DNA of 64,000 nucleotides from Prevotella sp. MA2016 (lineage in GTDB: Bacteria; Bacteroidota; Bacteroidia; Bacteroidales; Bacteroidaceae): NCBI RefSeq assembly GCF_000619825.1, contig NZ_JHUW01000013.1, forward strand, positions 1 through 64,000, given 5' to 3'. A program made the translations under genes and the position numbers. A model generated the notes under the pieces. The model did no database searches and was not told the origin of the DNA. It saw only the letters and a list, made by a program, of their open reading frames with translations. Positions 19,836-28,095 of the stretch are shown one piece after another (position 1 is the first letter of the stretch; the number at the start of each line of letters is the position of its first letter).

Positions 19836-20918
19836 ATGTATTATATAGTCCTCTTTATATTGATAATGTTCAGCGCCATTGAGGTGATGTCTGGTAAAAG
19901 AAGTGAGAGATGGTTTAATGTTTCTTATTTCTTAATGACTGTGATGGCGACATTTAGATACGGACAGATGGATGACTATTTTAATTATTATATTAATTAT
20001 GAGCATCCCGAGGTATATGGGCTTATTGACCCCTTATTTGGCTTGTTGATTGGCTTGTTCAAGTTATTTGGTATTGGTTATCCTGTATTCATCGCAGTAT
20101 TGTCATTGGGATGTATGCTCTTGTCTTATCGCTTCTTTCATAAAGATTGTGGATATAGTTGCATAAGTTTGTTGACGTTCTATGGATACACCTTTATGAT
20201 GTGTCCGATGAGTTCTATACGTCAGGGTATATGTTTGGCCATGCTGATGTTTATGTATCCTTGGCTCAAAGAGAAGAATAATAAACGCTTCTATTCCTGG
20301 GTGATTGTTGGTTGTTTTATCCATTTGTCTTTTATTGTTGTCCTGATTTTACCTTGGTTGCTGAACTTGAGGATATACAATAAAGCTTATATTTTATATG
20401 TGGCTTTAGGGTTGACAGCATTTGCTCTTGTCGGTATAAGTGTTACAGCATTCTTACCGTTAGACCGACTGGCTACTTATGAAGAGGGTGAGGGAGCAAG
20501 TATTTTTATCCGCATGGCATTGCGTATATTGATAATCTTTCCCGTTTTTTTGCTTGAACCAGAAGAGGATACTGATGGCTATTATGCTAAAGCTATTTGT
20601 TTAATAGGATATGCGATTTACTGTGTTTTGAGCTTCAATGACCTTGTGGCAGGAAGATTGGAATTCTATTTCAGAACATTTATTTGTTTGTATGTAGCAT
20701 TTCTTGTACAGAATTATGTTCGTACATCGCGTATGTTGGCCAATTTAGGATTGTTGATGTTTGTCCACATATTTCTATGGTTCAAGAATATTGATGCGGC
20801 TATTGATAGAATGAACTATAAAGAAGGTATAACTGTATTCAATTATCCATATATTTCGGTTTTTGATAAGTCGGAATTGAGTGAATATTCTGGTATTGAT
20901 ACTTACGGTCTTGAATAA
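19836..20918 (+). CDS. EpsG-family O-antigen/capsule polymerase (Wzy)
   Basis: This 360-aa integral membrane protein of about 9-11 TM helices has EpsG-family features: the early FRYGQMDDYFNYYINYE region and the central PMSSIRQGICLAMLMF helix, where the Arg-Gln pair is conserved. It would polymerise repeat units in the periplasm using the Wzx-exported lipid-linked oligosaccharide. Wzx (11392) and Wzz-like (7036) genes in the same locus support a Wzx/Wzy-dependent system. It is the only Wzy candidate in the window. Confidence 0.85.
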   Translation: MYYIVLFILIMFSAIEVMSGKRSERWFNVSYFLMTVMATFRYGQMDDYFNYYINYEHPEVYGLIDPLFGLLIGLFKLFGIGYPVFIAVLSLGCMLLSYRFFHKDCGYSCISLLTFYGYTFMMCPMSSIRQGICLAMLMFMYPWLKEKNNKRFYSWVIVGCFIHLSFIVVLILPWLLNLRIYNKAYILYVALGLTAFALVGISVTAFLPLDRLATYEEGEGASIFIRMALRILIIFPVFLLEPEEDTDGYYAKAICLIGYAIYCVLSFNDLVAGRLEFYFRTFICLYVAFLVQNYVRTSRMLANLGLLMFVHIFLWFKNIDAAIDRMNYKEGITVFNYPYISVFDKSELSEYSGIDTYGLE

Positions 20919-20929
20919 TTGCAAGAATA

Positions 20930-22027
20930 ATGATCATATGTGTATTGGCCACGGTTTCTTATGAAACAGGTGCATTGACAATATATAAGCAGTTCCTTAA
21001 GGCACTGGAGCAATTTGGGGGCAGAAATGAATGGCATGTCTTTATAGCTGATGGCATGCCGAATCCTGTTATCCAAAATGTTTCTTACCATGTATGCCAT
21101 ACCAAGGGATTGGGAAGAATGTGGTTTGACTTTGTTGGATTTAAACAGCTAATTAAGAAGTTAGAAATAACACCTGATGTGGTGTTTTCTTTACAGAATA
21201 CAGGGGTGAGGTGTAATGCTTCGCGTTATGTTGTTTATTTCCATCAGGCCCTGGCGTTATTTCACTATAAAGTGAATTTGAAAAGCCAATTTGCAAAGAC
21301 ATATTTGTTTTATCACTATTTCTATCCATTATATATTAAATCACTGCTTAACAAAAACACGTTCATAGCAGTTCAGACCAACCAGATAAAGAATGGATTC
21401 TCTAAAAGATTAGGATTCCCGAAAGAACGGATAGGGCAATATTTCCCAGAAACGGATAAAATAGATGGTTCATGTCTGGATAAATACGAATATGCAAAAG
21501 GATTCTATAATTTTATCTATCCTGCGACGCCTTTTGAGTTCAAGGAACATATCACAATTGCTTATGCCTTGAAAGAGGCCTATAAGTTGAATGCAGAATT
21601 GGCTAGGAATATAAGAATCCATTTTACTTTAGAGCAAGGTGAGTTACCTGTGATGGACTCTTTTATCAAGCAAAACCATTTAGAAAGCAACTTCGTTTTT
21701 CATGGGCGAATTCCCCATGAACAATTACTTTCTATGGTAAATAGTTCTAATGGACTGTTATTCCCAAGTATGATAGAGACACTGGGCCTGCCTTTGCTTG
21801 AGGCAGCATCGTTAGGTGTGCCTGTTATTGCTAACGATTTGGAGTATGTGCACGAGGTGTTGAGTGGGTATGAGGGCGTAAAATATGCAAGAGTTCATCA
21901 ATATGATGATTGGGCAAAACAGATTTTGTCTTGTTGCTCTCAACAATGCTATACTCCTTATTCATTGCCAGAAGATAATTCTTGGGAGCGATTAATGAAA
22001 CTGATAACAGAAGGTATAATAGAATAA
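20930..22027 (+). CDS. GT4-like glycosyltransferase
   Basis: This 365-aa GT-B protein has a C-terminal Glycos_transf_1 domain with FHGRIPHEQLLSMV and the EX7E-like ETLGLPLLEAASLGVPVIA. The N-terminal acceptor domain is divergent and starts IICVLATVSYETGALTIY. It is the last gene of the AT-rich core before the better-conserved FucNAc genes, which start 10 bp later. It probably transfers one residue of the repeat unit. Confidence 0.88.
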   Translation: MIICVLATVSYETGALTIYKQFLKALEQFGGRNEWHVFIADGMPNPVIQNVSYHVCHTKGLGRMWFDFVGFKQLIKKLEITPDVVFSLQNTGVRCNASRYVVYFHQALALFHYKVNLKSQFAKTYLFYHYFYPLYIKSLLNKNTFIAVQTNQIKNGFSKRLGFPKERIGQYFPETDKIDGSCLDKYEYAKGFYNFIYPATPFEFKEHITIAYALKEAYKLNAELARNIRIHFTLEQGELPVMDSFIKQNHLESNFVFHGRIPHEQLLSMVNSSNGLLFPSMIETLGLPLLEAASLGVPVIANDLEYVHEVLSGYEGVKYARVHQYDDWAKQILSCCSQQCYTPYSLPEDNSWERLMKLITEGIIE

Positions 22028-22037
22028 TAACGATAAT

Positions 22038-23084
22038 ATGTCTGTATTTGAAAACAAAACACTCCTGATAACAGGAGGTACTGGCAGCTTCGGTAATGCT
22101 GTTCTGAATAGATTCCTCCGTACGGATATCGGAGAGATTCGTATTTTTAGTCGTGACGAGAAGAAACAAGATGATATGCGTCATGACTTCCAGGCACGTA
22201 TGCCGGAGGTGGCTAACAAAATTAAGTTCTATATTGGTGATGTGCGCAATAAGAGTACGCTGAAGTATGCGATGAAAGGTGTGGACTATGTGTTCCATGC
22301 TGCAGCGCTGAAACAGGTACCCAGTTGCGAGTTCTTCCCAATGGAGGCTGTAAAGACCAATGTGATTGGTACAGACAATACACTGGATGCCGCTATTGAT
22401 GCAGGTGTGAAGTGCGTTATCTGTCTCTCTACAGACAAGGCGGCTTATCCTATTAATGCGATGGGCATCACCAAAGCTATTGAGGAGAAGATTGCTGTGG
22501 CCAAGAGTCGTCTGAGTGGCGATACGAAGATCTGTTGCACACGTTATGGTAATGTGATGTGCAGTCGTGGCTCGGTTATTCCTCTTTGGATAGACCAGAT
22601 TCGTAAGGGCAATCCAATCACACTTACAGAGCCCAAGATGACACGTTTTATTATGTCTCTCGAAGAGGCCGTTGACCTCGTACTCTTTGCTTTCGAGAAC
22701 GGTAAGAATGGTGATATTCTGGTACAGAAGGCGCCTGCTTGTACTATTCAGACACAGGCAGAGGCTGTATGTGAGCTCTTTGGTGGTAAGAAAGAGGAAA
22801 TCAAGGTGATTGGTATTCGTCATGGTGAGAAGATGTATGAAACACTGCTCACCAAGGAAGAGGCTGCCAAGGCTATTGATATGGGTAACTTCTACGCAGT
22901 GCCTGCTGACAACCGTGATTTGAACTACGACAAGTACTTTAAGGAGGGTGACGTGAAGCGTGCTACTATCGAGGAGTTTAATTCTGACAATACCCGCCGA
23001 CTGAATTTGGAAGAAACAAAAGCTAAGATTGCATCGCTAGAGTATATCCAGAATGAATTGAATGGTATTCCTAACCTCGTGTAA
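22038..23084 (+). CDS. fnlA: UDP-GlcNAc 4,6-dehydratase/5-epimerase (FnlA/CapE type)
   Basis: This 348-aa short-chain dehydrogenase family enzyme performs the first step of UDP-N-acetyl-L-fucosamine synthesis: it dehydrates UDP-GlcNAc at C4/C6 and epimerises at C5. ITGGTGSFGNAV is the NAD(P)-binding loop. VFHAAALKQVPSCEFFPMEA and STDKAAYPINAMGITKA are typical, with Met replacing the Tyr of the usual YxxxK dyad, as in the CapE/FlaA1 group. The C-terminal region after GDVKR is as in CapE. The two following genes complete the pathway. Base composition is less AT-rich than the genes upstream. Confidence 0.92.
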   Translation: MSVFENKTLLITGGTGSFGNAVLNRFLRTDIGEIRIFSRDEKKQDDMRHDFQARMPEVANKIKFYIGDVRNKSTLKYAMKGVDYVFHAAALKQVPSCEFFPMEAVKTNVIGTDNTLDAAIDAGVKCVICLSTDKAAYPINAMGITKAIEEKIAVAKSRLSGDTKICCTRYGNVMCSRGSVIPLWIDQIRKGNPITLTEPKMTRFIMSLEEAVDLVLFAFENGKNGDILVQKAPACTIQTQAEAVCELFGGKKEEIKVIGIRHGEKMYETLLTKEEAAKAIDMGNFYAVPADNRDLNYDKYFKEGDVKRATIEEFNSDNTRRLNLEETKAKIASLEYIQNELNGIPNLV

Positions 23085-23086
23085 AA

Positions 23087-24292
23087 ATGAAAATATTGGT
23101 GACAGGTGCAAAAGGTTTTGTAGGTAAGAACCTTTGTGCCACCTTATATAATATAAAGGAAGGAAAAGACAGAACCCGACCTGACCTGAAGATTGATGAA
23201 ATCTTCGAGTATGACATCGATTCCTCATCAGAGGAGTTGGACGAGTGGTGCCAGAAAGCTGACTTTGTATTCAATCTGGCTGGTGTGAACAGACCTAAGG
23301 AGACCTCCGAGTTTATGGAGGGTAACTTCGGTTTTGCATCAACATTGCTGGATACGCTGAAGAAATATCGTAATACTTGTCCTGTGATGTTAAGTTCTTC
23401 ACAACAGGCCTCGCTCACTGGTCGTTTTGGAAACAGTGAGTATGGTAGGAGCAAGAAGGCTGGCGAAGACTTGTTTCTGAAATATCAGGAGGAAACAGGA
23501 GCTAAAGTTCTTGTTTATCGCTTCCCCAATTTGTTTGGTAAGTGGTGCCGACCGAACTACAATTCGGCGGTGGCTACATTCTGCAATAATATAGCTAATG
23601 ATCTGCCAATTCAAGTAAATGATCCTTCGGTAGAATTAGAGTTGCTGTATATTGATGATTTGGTAACTGAGATGCTGGATGCTTTAGAAGGAAAAGAGCA
23701 TCGATGCGAGTTTGAGGGCTTGGATGTAATTCCGAAGGTTGATGGTCGTTATTGTTTTGCTCCTATTACGCATAAGATAACCCTGGGTGAGATAGTGGGC
23801 TTAATTAACAAGTTCGCTGAGCAGCCGAAAACACTGATGATACCAGAGATACCAGAAGGAAGCTTTGCTAAGAAACTGTATTCGACCTATTTGAGTTACC
23901 TGCCTGCATCGAAAGTGGCCTTTCCACTAAAGATGAATGTGGATGAGCGTGGTTCGTTTACAGAACTTATTCATACGTTGAATGCAGGGCAGGTGAGTAT
24001 TAATATCTCGAAGCCCGGTATCACTAAAGGCCAGCATTGGCATAACACCAAATGGGAATTCTTTATCGTGGTGGCTGGTCATGGCTTAATACAGGAACGT
24101 AAAATCGGTTCTGATGAAGTGATAGAATTTGAGGTGAGCGGTGATAACATCCAATGTATTCACATGCTGCCAGGATATACTCATAATATTATTAATCTCA
24201 GTGATACTGAGAATCTGGTGACAGTGATGTATTGTAACGAGATATTTAATCCCAGCAAACCGGATACATATTTCGAAAAGGTAAAAGAGTAA
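23087..24292 (+). CDS. fnlB: bifunctional reductase/cupin epimerase for UDP-L-FucNAc (FnlB/CapF)
   Basis: This 401-aa two-domain protein has an N-terminal SDR reductase (ILVTGAKGFVGKNL; YGRSKKAGED with Tyr and Lys) of about 270 residues and a C-terminal cupin of about 120 residues. The cupin has the metal-binding GQHWHNTKWEFFIV. The domain pair is diagnostic of CapF, which epimerises and then reduces the CapE product to UDP-N-acetyl-L-talosamine. It lies 2 bp after fnlA and 11 bp before fnlC, and the order A-B-C is the same as in other bacteria that make FucNAc. Confidence 0.93.
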   Translation: MKILVTGAKGFVGKNLCATLYNIKEGKDRTRPDLKIDEIFEYDIDSSSEELDEWCQKADFVFNLAGVNRPKETSEFMEGNFGFASTLLDTLKKYRNTCPVMLSSSQQASLTGRFGNSEYGRSKKAGEDLFLKYQEETGAKVLVYRFPNLFGKWCRPNYNSAVATFCNNIANDLPIQVNDPSVELELLYIDDLVTEMLDALEGKEHRCEFEGLDVIPKVDGRYCFAPITHKITLGEIVGLINKFAEQPKTLMIPEIPEGSFAKKLYSTYLSYLPASKVAFPLKMNVDERGSFTELIHTLNAGQVSINISKPGITKGQHWHNTKWEFFIVVAGHGLIQERKIGSDEVIEFEVSGDNIQCIHMLPGYTHNIINLSDTENLVTVMYCNEIFNPSKPDTYFEKVKE

Positions 24293-24303
24293 AAAGGTAT
24301 AAG

Positions 24304-25470
24304 ATGGAAATTAAGCATTTTAAGAATGATGGAAAGCTGAAGCTGCTGATTATTGTGGGTACTCGTCCGGAGATTATCAGATTGGCAGCTGTTATCAATA
24401 AGTGTCGCCAGTATTTCGACTGTCTGTTGGCACATACAGGTCAGAATTATGACTATAATCTGAATGGTGTGTTCTTTAAAGATTTGAAACTGGCTGATCC
24501 TGATATTTATATGGAAGCAGTAGGCGATGATTTGGGAGCCACCATGGGTAACATCATCGACAAGAGTTATAAGGTGATGGTTGAAACCAGACCTGATGCT
24601 GTACTTGTTCTTGGTGATACCAATTCATGTCTTTCTGTGATTGGCGCTAAGCGCCTGCATATCCCCATCTTCCACATGGAGGCTGGTAACAGATGCAAAG
24701 ACGAGTGCCTGCCTGAGGAAACCAATCGCCGTATCGTTGACATCATCAGCGATGTGAACATGGCTTATTCAGAGCATGCGCGTCGCTATTTGGCTGATTG
24801 TGGACTGCCAAAGGAACGTACGTACGTAACAGGAAGTCCTATGGCCGAGGTGTTACATCAAAACTTGGCAGAGATTGAAGCTAGTGACATTCATCAGCGT
24901 CTTGGGTTGGAGAAGGGAAAGTATATCTTGCTTTCAGCCCACCGTGAAGAGAATATCGATACAGAGAAGAACTTTATGAGTCTCTTTACAGCAATTAACA
25001 AGATGGCTGAAAAGTACGATATGCCGATTTTGTATTCATGCCACCCACGTTCAAGGAAGCGCTTGGAGGCTTCTGGCTTCCAGCTCGATAAGCGAGTTAT
25101 TCAGCATGAACCTCTCGGCTTCCATGATTATAACTGCTTGCAGATGAATGCTTTTGCAGTAGTATCAGATTCTGGTACACTGCCAGAGGAGAGTAGCTTC
25201 TTTACCAGTGTAGGGCATCCTTTCCCAGCAATATGCATCCGTACTTCAACGGAACGCCCAGAGGCGTTGGATAAGGCCTGCTTCTTTATTGCCGGCATTG
25301 ATGAAAAGTCGCTGCTTCAGGCTGTAGATACTGCTGTGACGATGAATCAGAATGGCGACTATGGTATCCCTGTACCTGATTATATCGAGGAGAATGTGTC
25401 TACTAAGGTGGTGAAGATTATCCAGAGCTATACCGGTATTGTTAATAAAATGGTGTGGCGAAAGGCATGA
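24304..25470 (+). CDS. fnlC: UDP-N-acetyl-L-talosamine 2-epimerase (FnlC/CapG; WecB family)
   Basis: This 388-aa non-hydrolysing UDP-GlcNAc 2-epimerase family protein completes UDP-L-FucNAc synthesis by inverting C2. Recognisable parts are LLIIVGTRPEIIRLA, LAHTGQNYDYNLN, VLGDTNSC, HMEAGNRC, PEETNRRIVD, LSAHREENID and SDSGTLPEESSF. The WecB family also makes ManNAc nucleotides, but its position directly after capE/capF-type genes settles the substrate with good confidence. The following glycosyltransferase starts inside its stop codon (ATGA). Confidence 0.93.
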   Translation: MEIKHFKNDGKLKLLIIVGTRPEIIRLAAVINKCRQYFDCLLAHTGQNYDYNLNGVFFKDLKLADPDIYMEAVGDDLGATMGNIIDKSYKVMVETRPDAVLVLGDTNSCLSVIGAKRLHIPIFHMEAGNRCKDECLPEETNRRIVDIISDVNMAYSEHARRYLADCGLPKERTYVTGSPMAEVLHQNLAEIEASDIHQRLGLEKGKYILLSAHREENIDTEKNFMSLFTAINKMAEKYDMPILYSCHPRSRKRLEASGFQLDKRVIQHEPLGFHDYNCLQMNAFAVVSDSGTLPEESSFFTSVGHPFPAICIRTSTERPEALDKACFFIAGIDEKSLLQAVDTAVTMNQNGDYGIPVPDYIEENVSTKVVKIIQSYTGIVNKMVWRKA

Positions 25471-26660
25471 ATCTGTTAATAGTTTCAGAAGTTTTTTATC
25501 CAGAGAATTTCTTGGTCAATGACTTTGCGCAGTCAATGGTCAAGAGGGGTCATCATGTAAAAGTGATGACCAGACAACCTTCATACCCAGCAGGATTCGT
25601 ATTTCCTGGTTATACCAATGAACGGTATTCGGTTGAAAAATGGGGCGAGATTGAAATCCATCGATTCGACACGATAGAGGGTTATCGGGATAGCAAGGTT
25701 AAAAAGGTTGAGAATTATTTCCATTTCGTGAAAAGAGGAAAGGATGTTATCTCTCGCATTGTTGAAGATGTGGATGTGATTATCGTTTCTCAAACAGGTC
25801 CTCTGTCGGTAGCATTGCCCGCTATCTATGCAAAAAAGAAGTTCGGAACGCCGGTTGTCGTATGGACGTTTGATATCTGGCCTGATACGGTGTTTATGTA
25901 TGGCTTCCCCAAAGTGTTTCCCATTACGACTACTGTTGATTATGTGATAAAGCAGGTGTATGGAAATGCAGATGCCATCATGGTGAGTAGTAAGCGTTTT
26001 GGCGATTCTATTCATCAATATTTCCCTAATGCGCAGTTGACTTATGCGCCAAACTGGATGGTTGAAGTGCCTGAGAAGCCAACTTCATTGTCCTTCGATG
26101 CTACGAAGGTAAATTTTGCGTTTACAGGTAATATCTCAAAAGCTCAAAATTTAGAGAATACTATCAAGGGCTTCGCAAAGGCCAATATCCCTAATGCTGT
26201 ATTAAATATTGTGGGTGATGGTTCTACCTTGGCACAGATTAAGGAATTGGTTGAAAAGTTGAACTGTAAGAATGTAGTTTTCCATGGGCGAATACCTTAT
26301 GATGAGGTTGGTAGTGTGCTGAAAGCCAGTGACTATCTGGTTCTGCCATTAACGCCAATGGCTGGTGTTGACAAAACGGAACCATATAAGCTACAGTCTT
26401 ATTTGAAGTCGGGACTTCCTATCCTTGGTATCATTAAGGGGGCAGGTAGAGAACTTATTGAAGAAAATGGACTGGGCATTTGTTGCGATCCTATTGATAC
26501 GGATGATATAGCGAATGGCTTCCGCCAGATTATGAAATTGACAGATTCTGATAAGGCTCGTATCAGTACGGCTGCTTCAAATCTGATGCAAACTCGTTTT
26601 AATAAAGAACGCATATTAGACGATATTGAAGCCTTGGTTCATCGATATAGTCGAGCTTAA
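25467..26660 (+). CDS. WbuB-like glycosyltransferase, probable L-FucNAc transferase
   Basis: This 397-aa GT4-family enzyme starts MNLLIVSEVFYPENFLVND. It has FDIWPDTVF in the N-terminal domain, FTGNISKAQNLEN at the start of the donor domain, and a C-terminal TEPYKLQSYLKSGLPILG. This C-terminal form, in place of a plain EX7E motif, is typical of WbuB/WbjE-like transferases. Such genes follow fnlABC in Escherichia coli O26-type and related clusters and are thought to transfer L-FucNAc. The start at 25467 overlaps the fnlC stop by 4 bp. A terminator follows. Confidence 0.88.
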   Translation: MNLLIVSEVFYPENFLVNDFAQSMVKRGHHVKVMTRQPSYPAGFVFPGYTNERYSVEKWGEIEIHRFDTIEGYRDSKVKKVENYFHFVKRGKDVISRIVEDVDVIIVSQTGPLSVALPAIYAKKKFGTPVVVWTFDIWPDTVFMYGFPKVFPITTTVDYVIKQVYGNADAIMVSSKRFGDSIHQYFPNAQLTYAPNWMVEVPEKPTSLSFDATKVNFAFTGNISKAQNLENTIKGFAKANIPNAVLNIVGDGSTLAQIKELVEKLNCKNVVFHGRIPYDEVGSVLKASDYLVLPLTPMAGVDKTEPYKLQSYLKSGLPILGIIKGAGRELIEENGLGICCDPIDTDDIANGFRQIMKLTDSDKARISTAASNLMQTRFNKERILDDIEALVHRYSRA

Positions 26661-26707
26661 TTCATACCGATAGATACGATTGTTCGATTTTTGCAAGTGT
26701 AAGATTT

Positions 26708-26751
26708 CTGCTGTTTGTCGTGGTTGATGCCGACAAGCAGCAGATTTTTTT
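26708..26751 (+). terminator. terminator after WbuB-like gene
   Basis: A 13-bp stem with one wobble pair (26708-26720 with 26731-26743) and a 10-base loop is followed by ATTTTTTTAT. It ends the rfbC-to-WbuB transcription unit. Confidence 0.85.
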
Positions 26752-26815
26752 ATATTTTACATGTGGAGAAATGTTAAATGTTAAGTAAACTTCGCTGTGT
26801 ATTGAGAAGTTTTTG

Positions 26816-26823
26816 TATTTTTG
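26816..26823 (+). promoter_or_regulatory. candidate -7 box for DegT aminotransferase gene
   Basis: TATTTTTG matches the -7 consensus 34 bp before the start codon; a clear TTG at the -33 position is missing. Confidence 0.4.
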
Positions 26824-26857
26824 CGAGAAATTAGGGTTATGAAGATAATAAAACGTC

Positions 26858-27964
26858 ATGATGATTAAATTCCTGGATTTGCAGGCCATTACGGCCTTGC
26901 ATGCTGATGAGTATAAAGAGGCTGTATCCAGAGTGATTGACTCAGGATGGTTTTTGCAGGGGCGTGAAACAAAGCAGTTTGAAGCTGACTATGCGCGATA
27001 TGTCGGTACGGAGCATTGCGTGGCTGTGGCTAATGGCTTGGATGCGCTCTACCTGTTGCTTCGTGGCTATAAGGAATTAGGACTGATGCAGGATGGTGAT
27101 GAGATTATCGTGCCGGCCAATACTTATATTGCCACAATTATTGCGATAACTCGGAATAATCTTGTACCAGTGTTGGTAGAACCAACTTGGGAACATCTGG
27201 AAATAGATATTGATAAGGTTGAGGCAGCAATTACCCCAAGAACCAAGGGTGTGATGATCGTTCACTTGTATGGCCGAATCGCTTATCATGATAGATTGAG
27301 CGAGATTTGCGAAAAGCATCATCTGAAATTGATGGAAGATTGTGCTCAGAGTCATGGCTGTAGTTGGAAAGGTACCAAGACCGGTGCATTAGGAGATGCT
27401 GCGGCTCATAGCTTTTATCCAGGAAAAAATCTTGGTGCCTTGGGCGACGCAGGGGCAGTGACCACTAATGATACTGAGCTGGCTGAGGTGATTCGAGCCT
27501 TGGCCAATTATGGTAGTCAGAAGAAATACGTGTTCAAATATGTAGGTGTGAATAGTCGAATGGCGGAACAGGATGCTGCTGTGCTGGATGTAAAGTTGAA
27601 GTATCTGGATGAGGATAACCGGAAACGCCAAGAGTTAGCTTCTTATTATTATGAGCATATCAACAATTCATTGATAACACTGCCAAAACGAATTGATGAT
27701 GAGAATAATGTTTATCATCTGTTTCCTATCTTCTGTGAGCATCGCGATGAGTTGCAGATTTTTTTGAAAGGACAAGGTATAGAAACGTTGATTCATTATC
27801 CAGTACCACCTCACAAACAGGAATGCTATCAGGAGTGGAATAATCGCTGCCTCCCTATTACCGAAAAGATTCATGTTCAAGAGCTAAGTATTCCTATGAA
27901 TCAAGTTATCTCTATAGAAGAAGCCCAGGCGATTGTTGCAGCACTTAATTCGTTCAGATACTGA
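26858..27964 (+). CDS. DegT/DnrJ/EryC1/StrS sugar aminotransferase (FdtB-like)
   Basis: This 368-aa PLP-dependent enzyme transaminates a keto-sugar nucleotide. MIKFLDLQAITALH, SGWFLQGRETKQFE, NGLDALYLLLR, VPANTYIATI, MEDCAQSHG and the PLP-binding Lys190 in SFYPGKNLGALGDAG are visible. The sequence is close to the FdtB/QdtB subgroup that makes dTDP-3-amino-3,6-dideoxyhexoses. The usual partners (3,4-ketoisomerase FdtA and acetyltransferase FdtC) are not in the window, so the substrate is uncertain. It sits between a terminator and the wecA promoter and so is probably a single-gene unit. ATG codons at 26858 and 26861 are both possible starts. Confidence 0.88.
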   Translation: MMIKFLDLQAITALHADEYKEAVSRVIDSGWFLQGRETKQFEADYARYVGTEHCVAVANGLDALYLLLRGYKELGLMQDGDEIIVPANTYIATIIAITRNNLVPVLVEPTWEHLEIDIDKVEAAITPRTKGVMIVHLYGRIAYHDRLSEICEKHHLKLMEDCAQSHGCSWKGTKTGALGDAAAHSFYPGKNLGALGDAGAVTTNDTELAEVIRALANYGSQKKYVFKYVGVNSRMAEQDAAVLDVKLKYLDEDNRKRQELASYYYEHINNSLITLPKRIDDENNVYHLFPIFCEHRDELQIFLKGQGIETLIHYPVPPHKQECYQEWNNRCLPITEKIHVQELSIPMNQVISIEEAQAIVAALNSFRY

Positions 27965-27974
27965 TAAGCGTTCG

Positions 27975-28018
27975 ATTCCCGCAAACGTGAGTTTTTCCTT
28001 TTCGGGGTCTTTTTTTAA
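27975..28018 (+). terminator. weak terminator after aminotransferase gene
   Basis: An imperfect GC-rich stem (TTCCCG paired with CGGGG, with a bulge) is followed by CTTTTTTTAAAA. The T-run is good and the stem is poor. Confidence 0.45.
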
Positions 28019-28035
28019 AAAATATGCAGGATAGT

Positions 28036-28066
28036 TTGCTCATTTCAAAAATTAGTGTTACCTTTG
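28036..28066 (+). promoter_or_regulatory. promoter of tandem wecA-like genes
   Basis: TTG at 28036-28038, a 20-bp spacer and TACCTTTG at 28059-28066 form a canonical Bacteroidales promoter 29 bp before the start codon. Confidence 0.72.
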
Positions 28067-28095
28067 CCGCAATTATTAGTTGTTGAGTTGATTTC

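Noticed and set aside
21831..22823. A 330-codon open frame on the minus strand opposite a glycosyltransferase gene and fnlA
   Set aside because: It crosses two real genes on the opposite strand and has no recognisable domain.
22038..25470. Pseudaminic or legionaminic acid pathway for the capE-like gene
   Set aside because: The partners are a cupin-fused reductase and a 2-epimerase, which define UDP-L-FucNAc synthesis, and no PseC/PseG-type genes are present.
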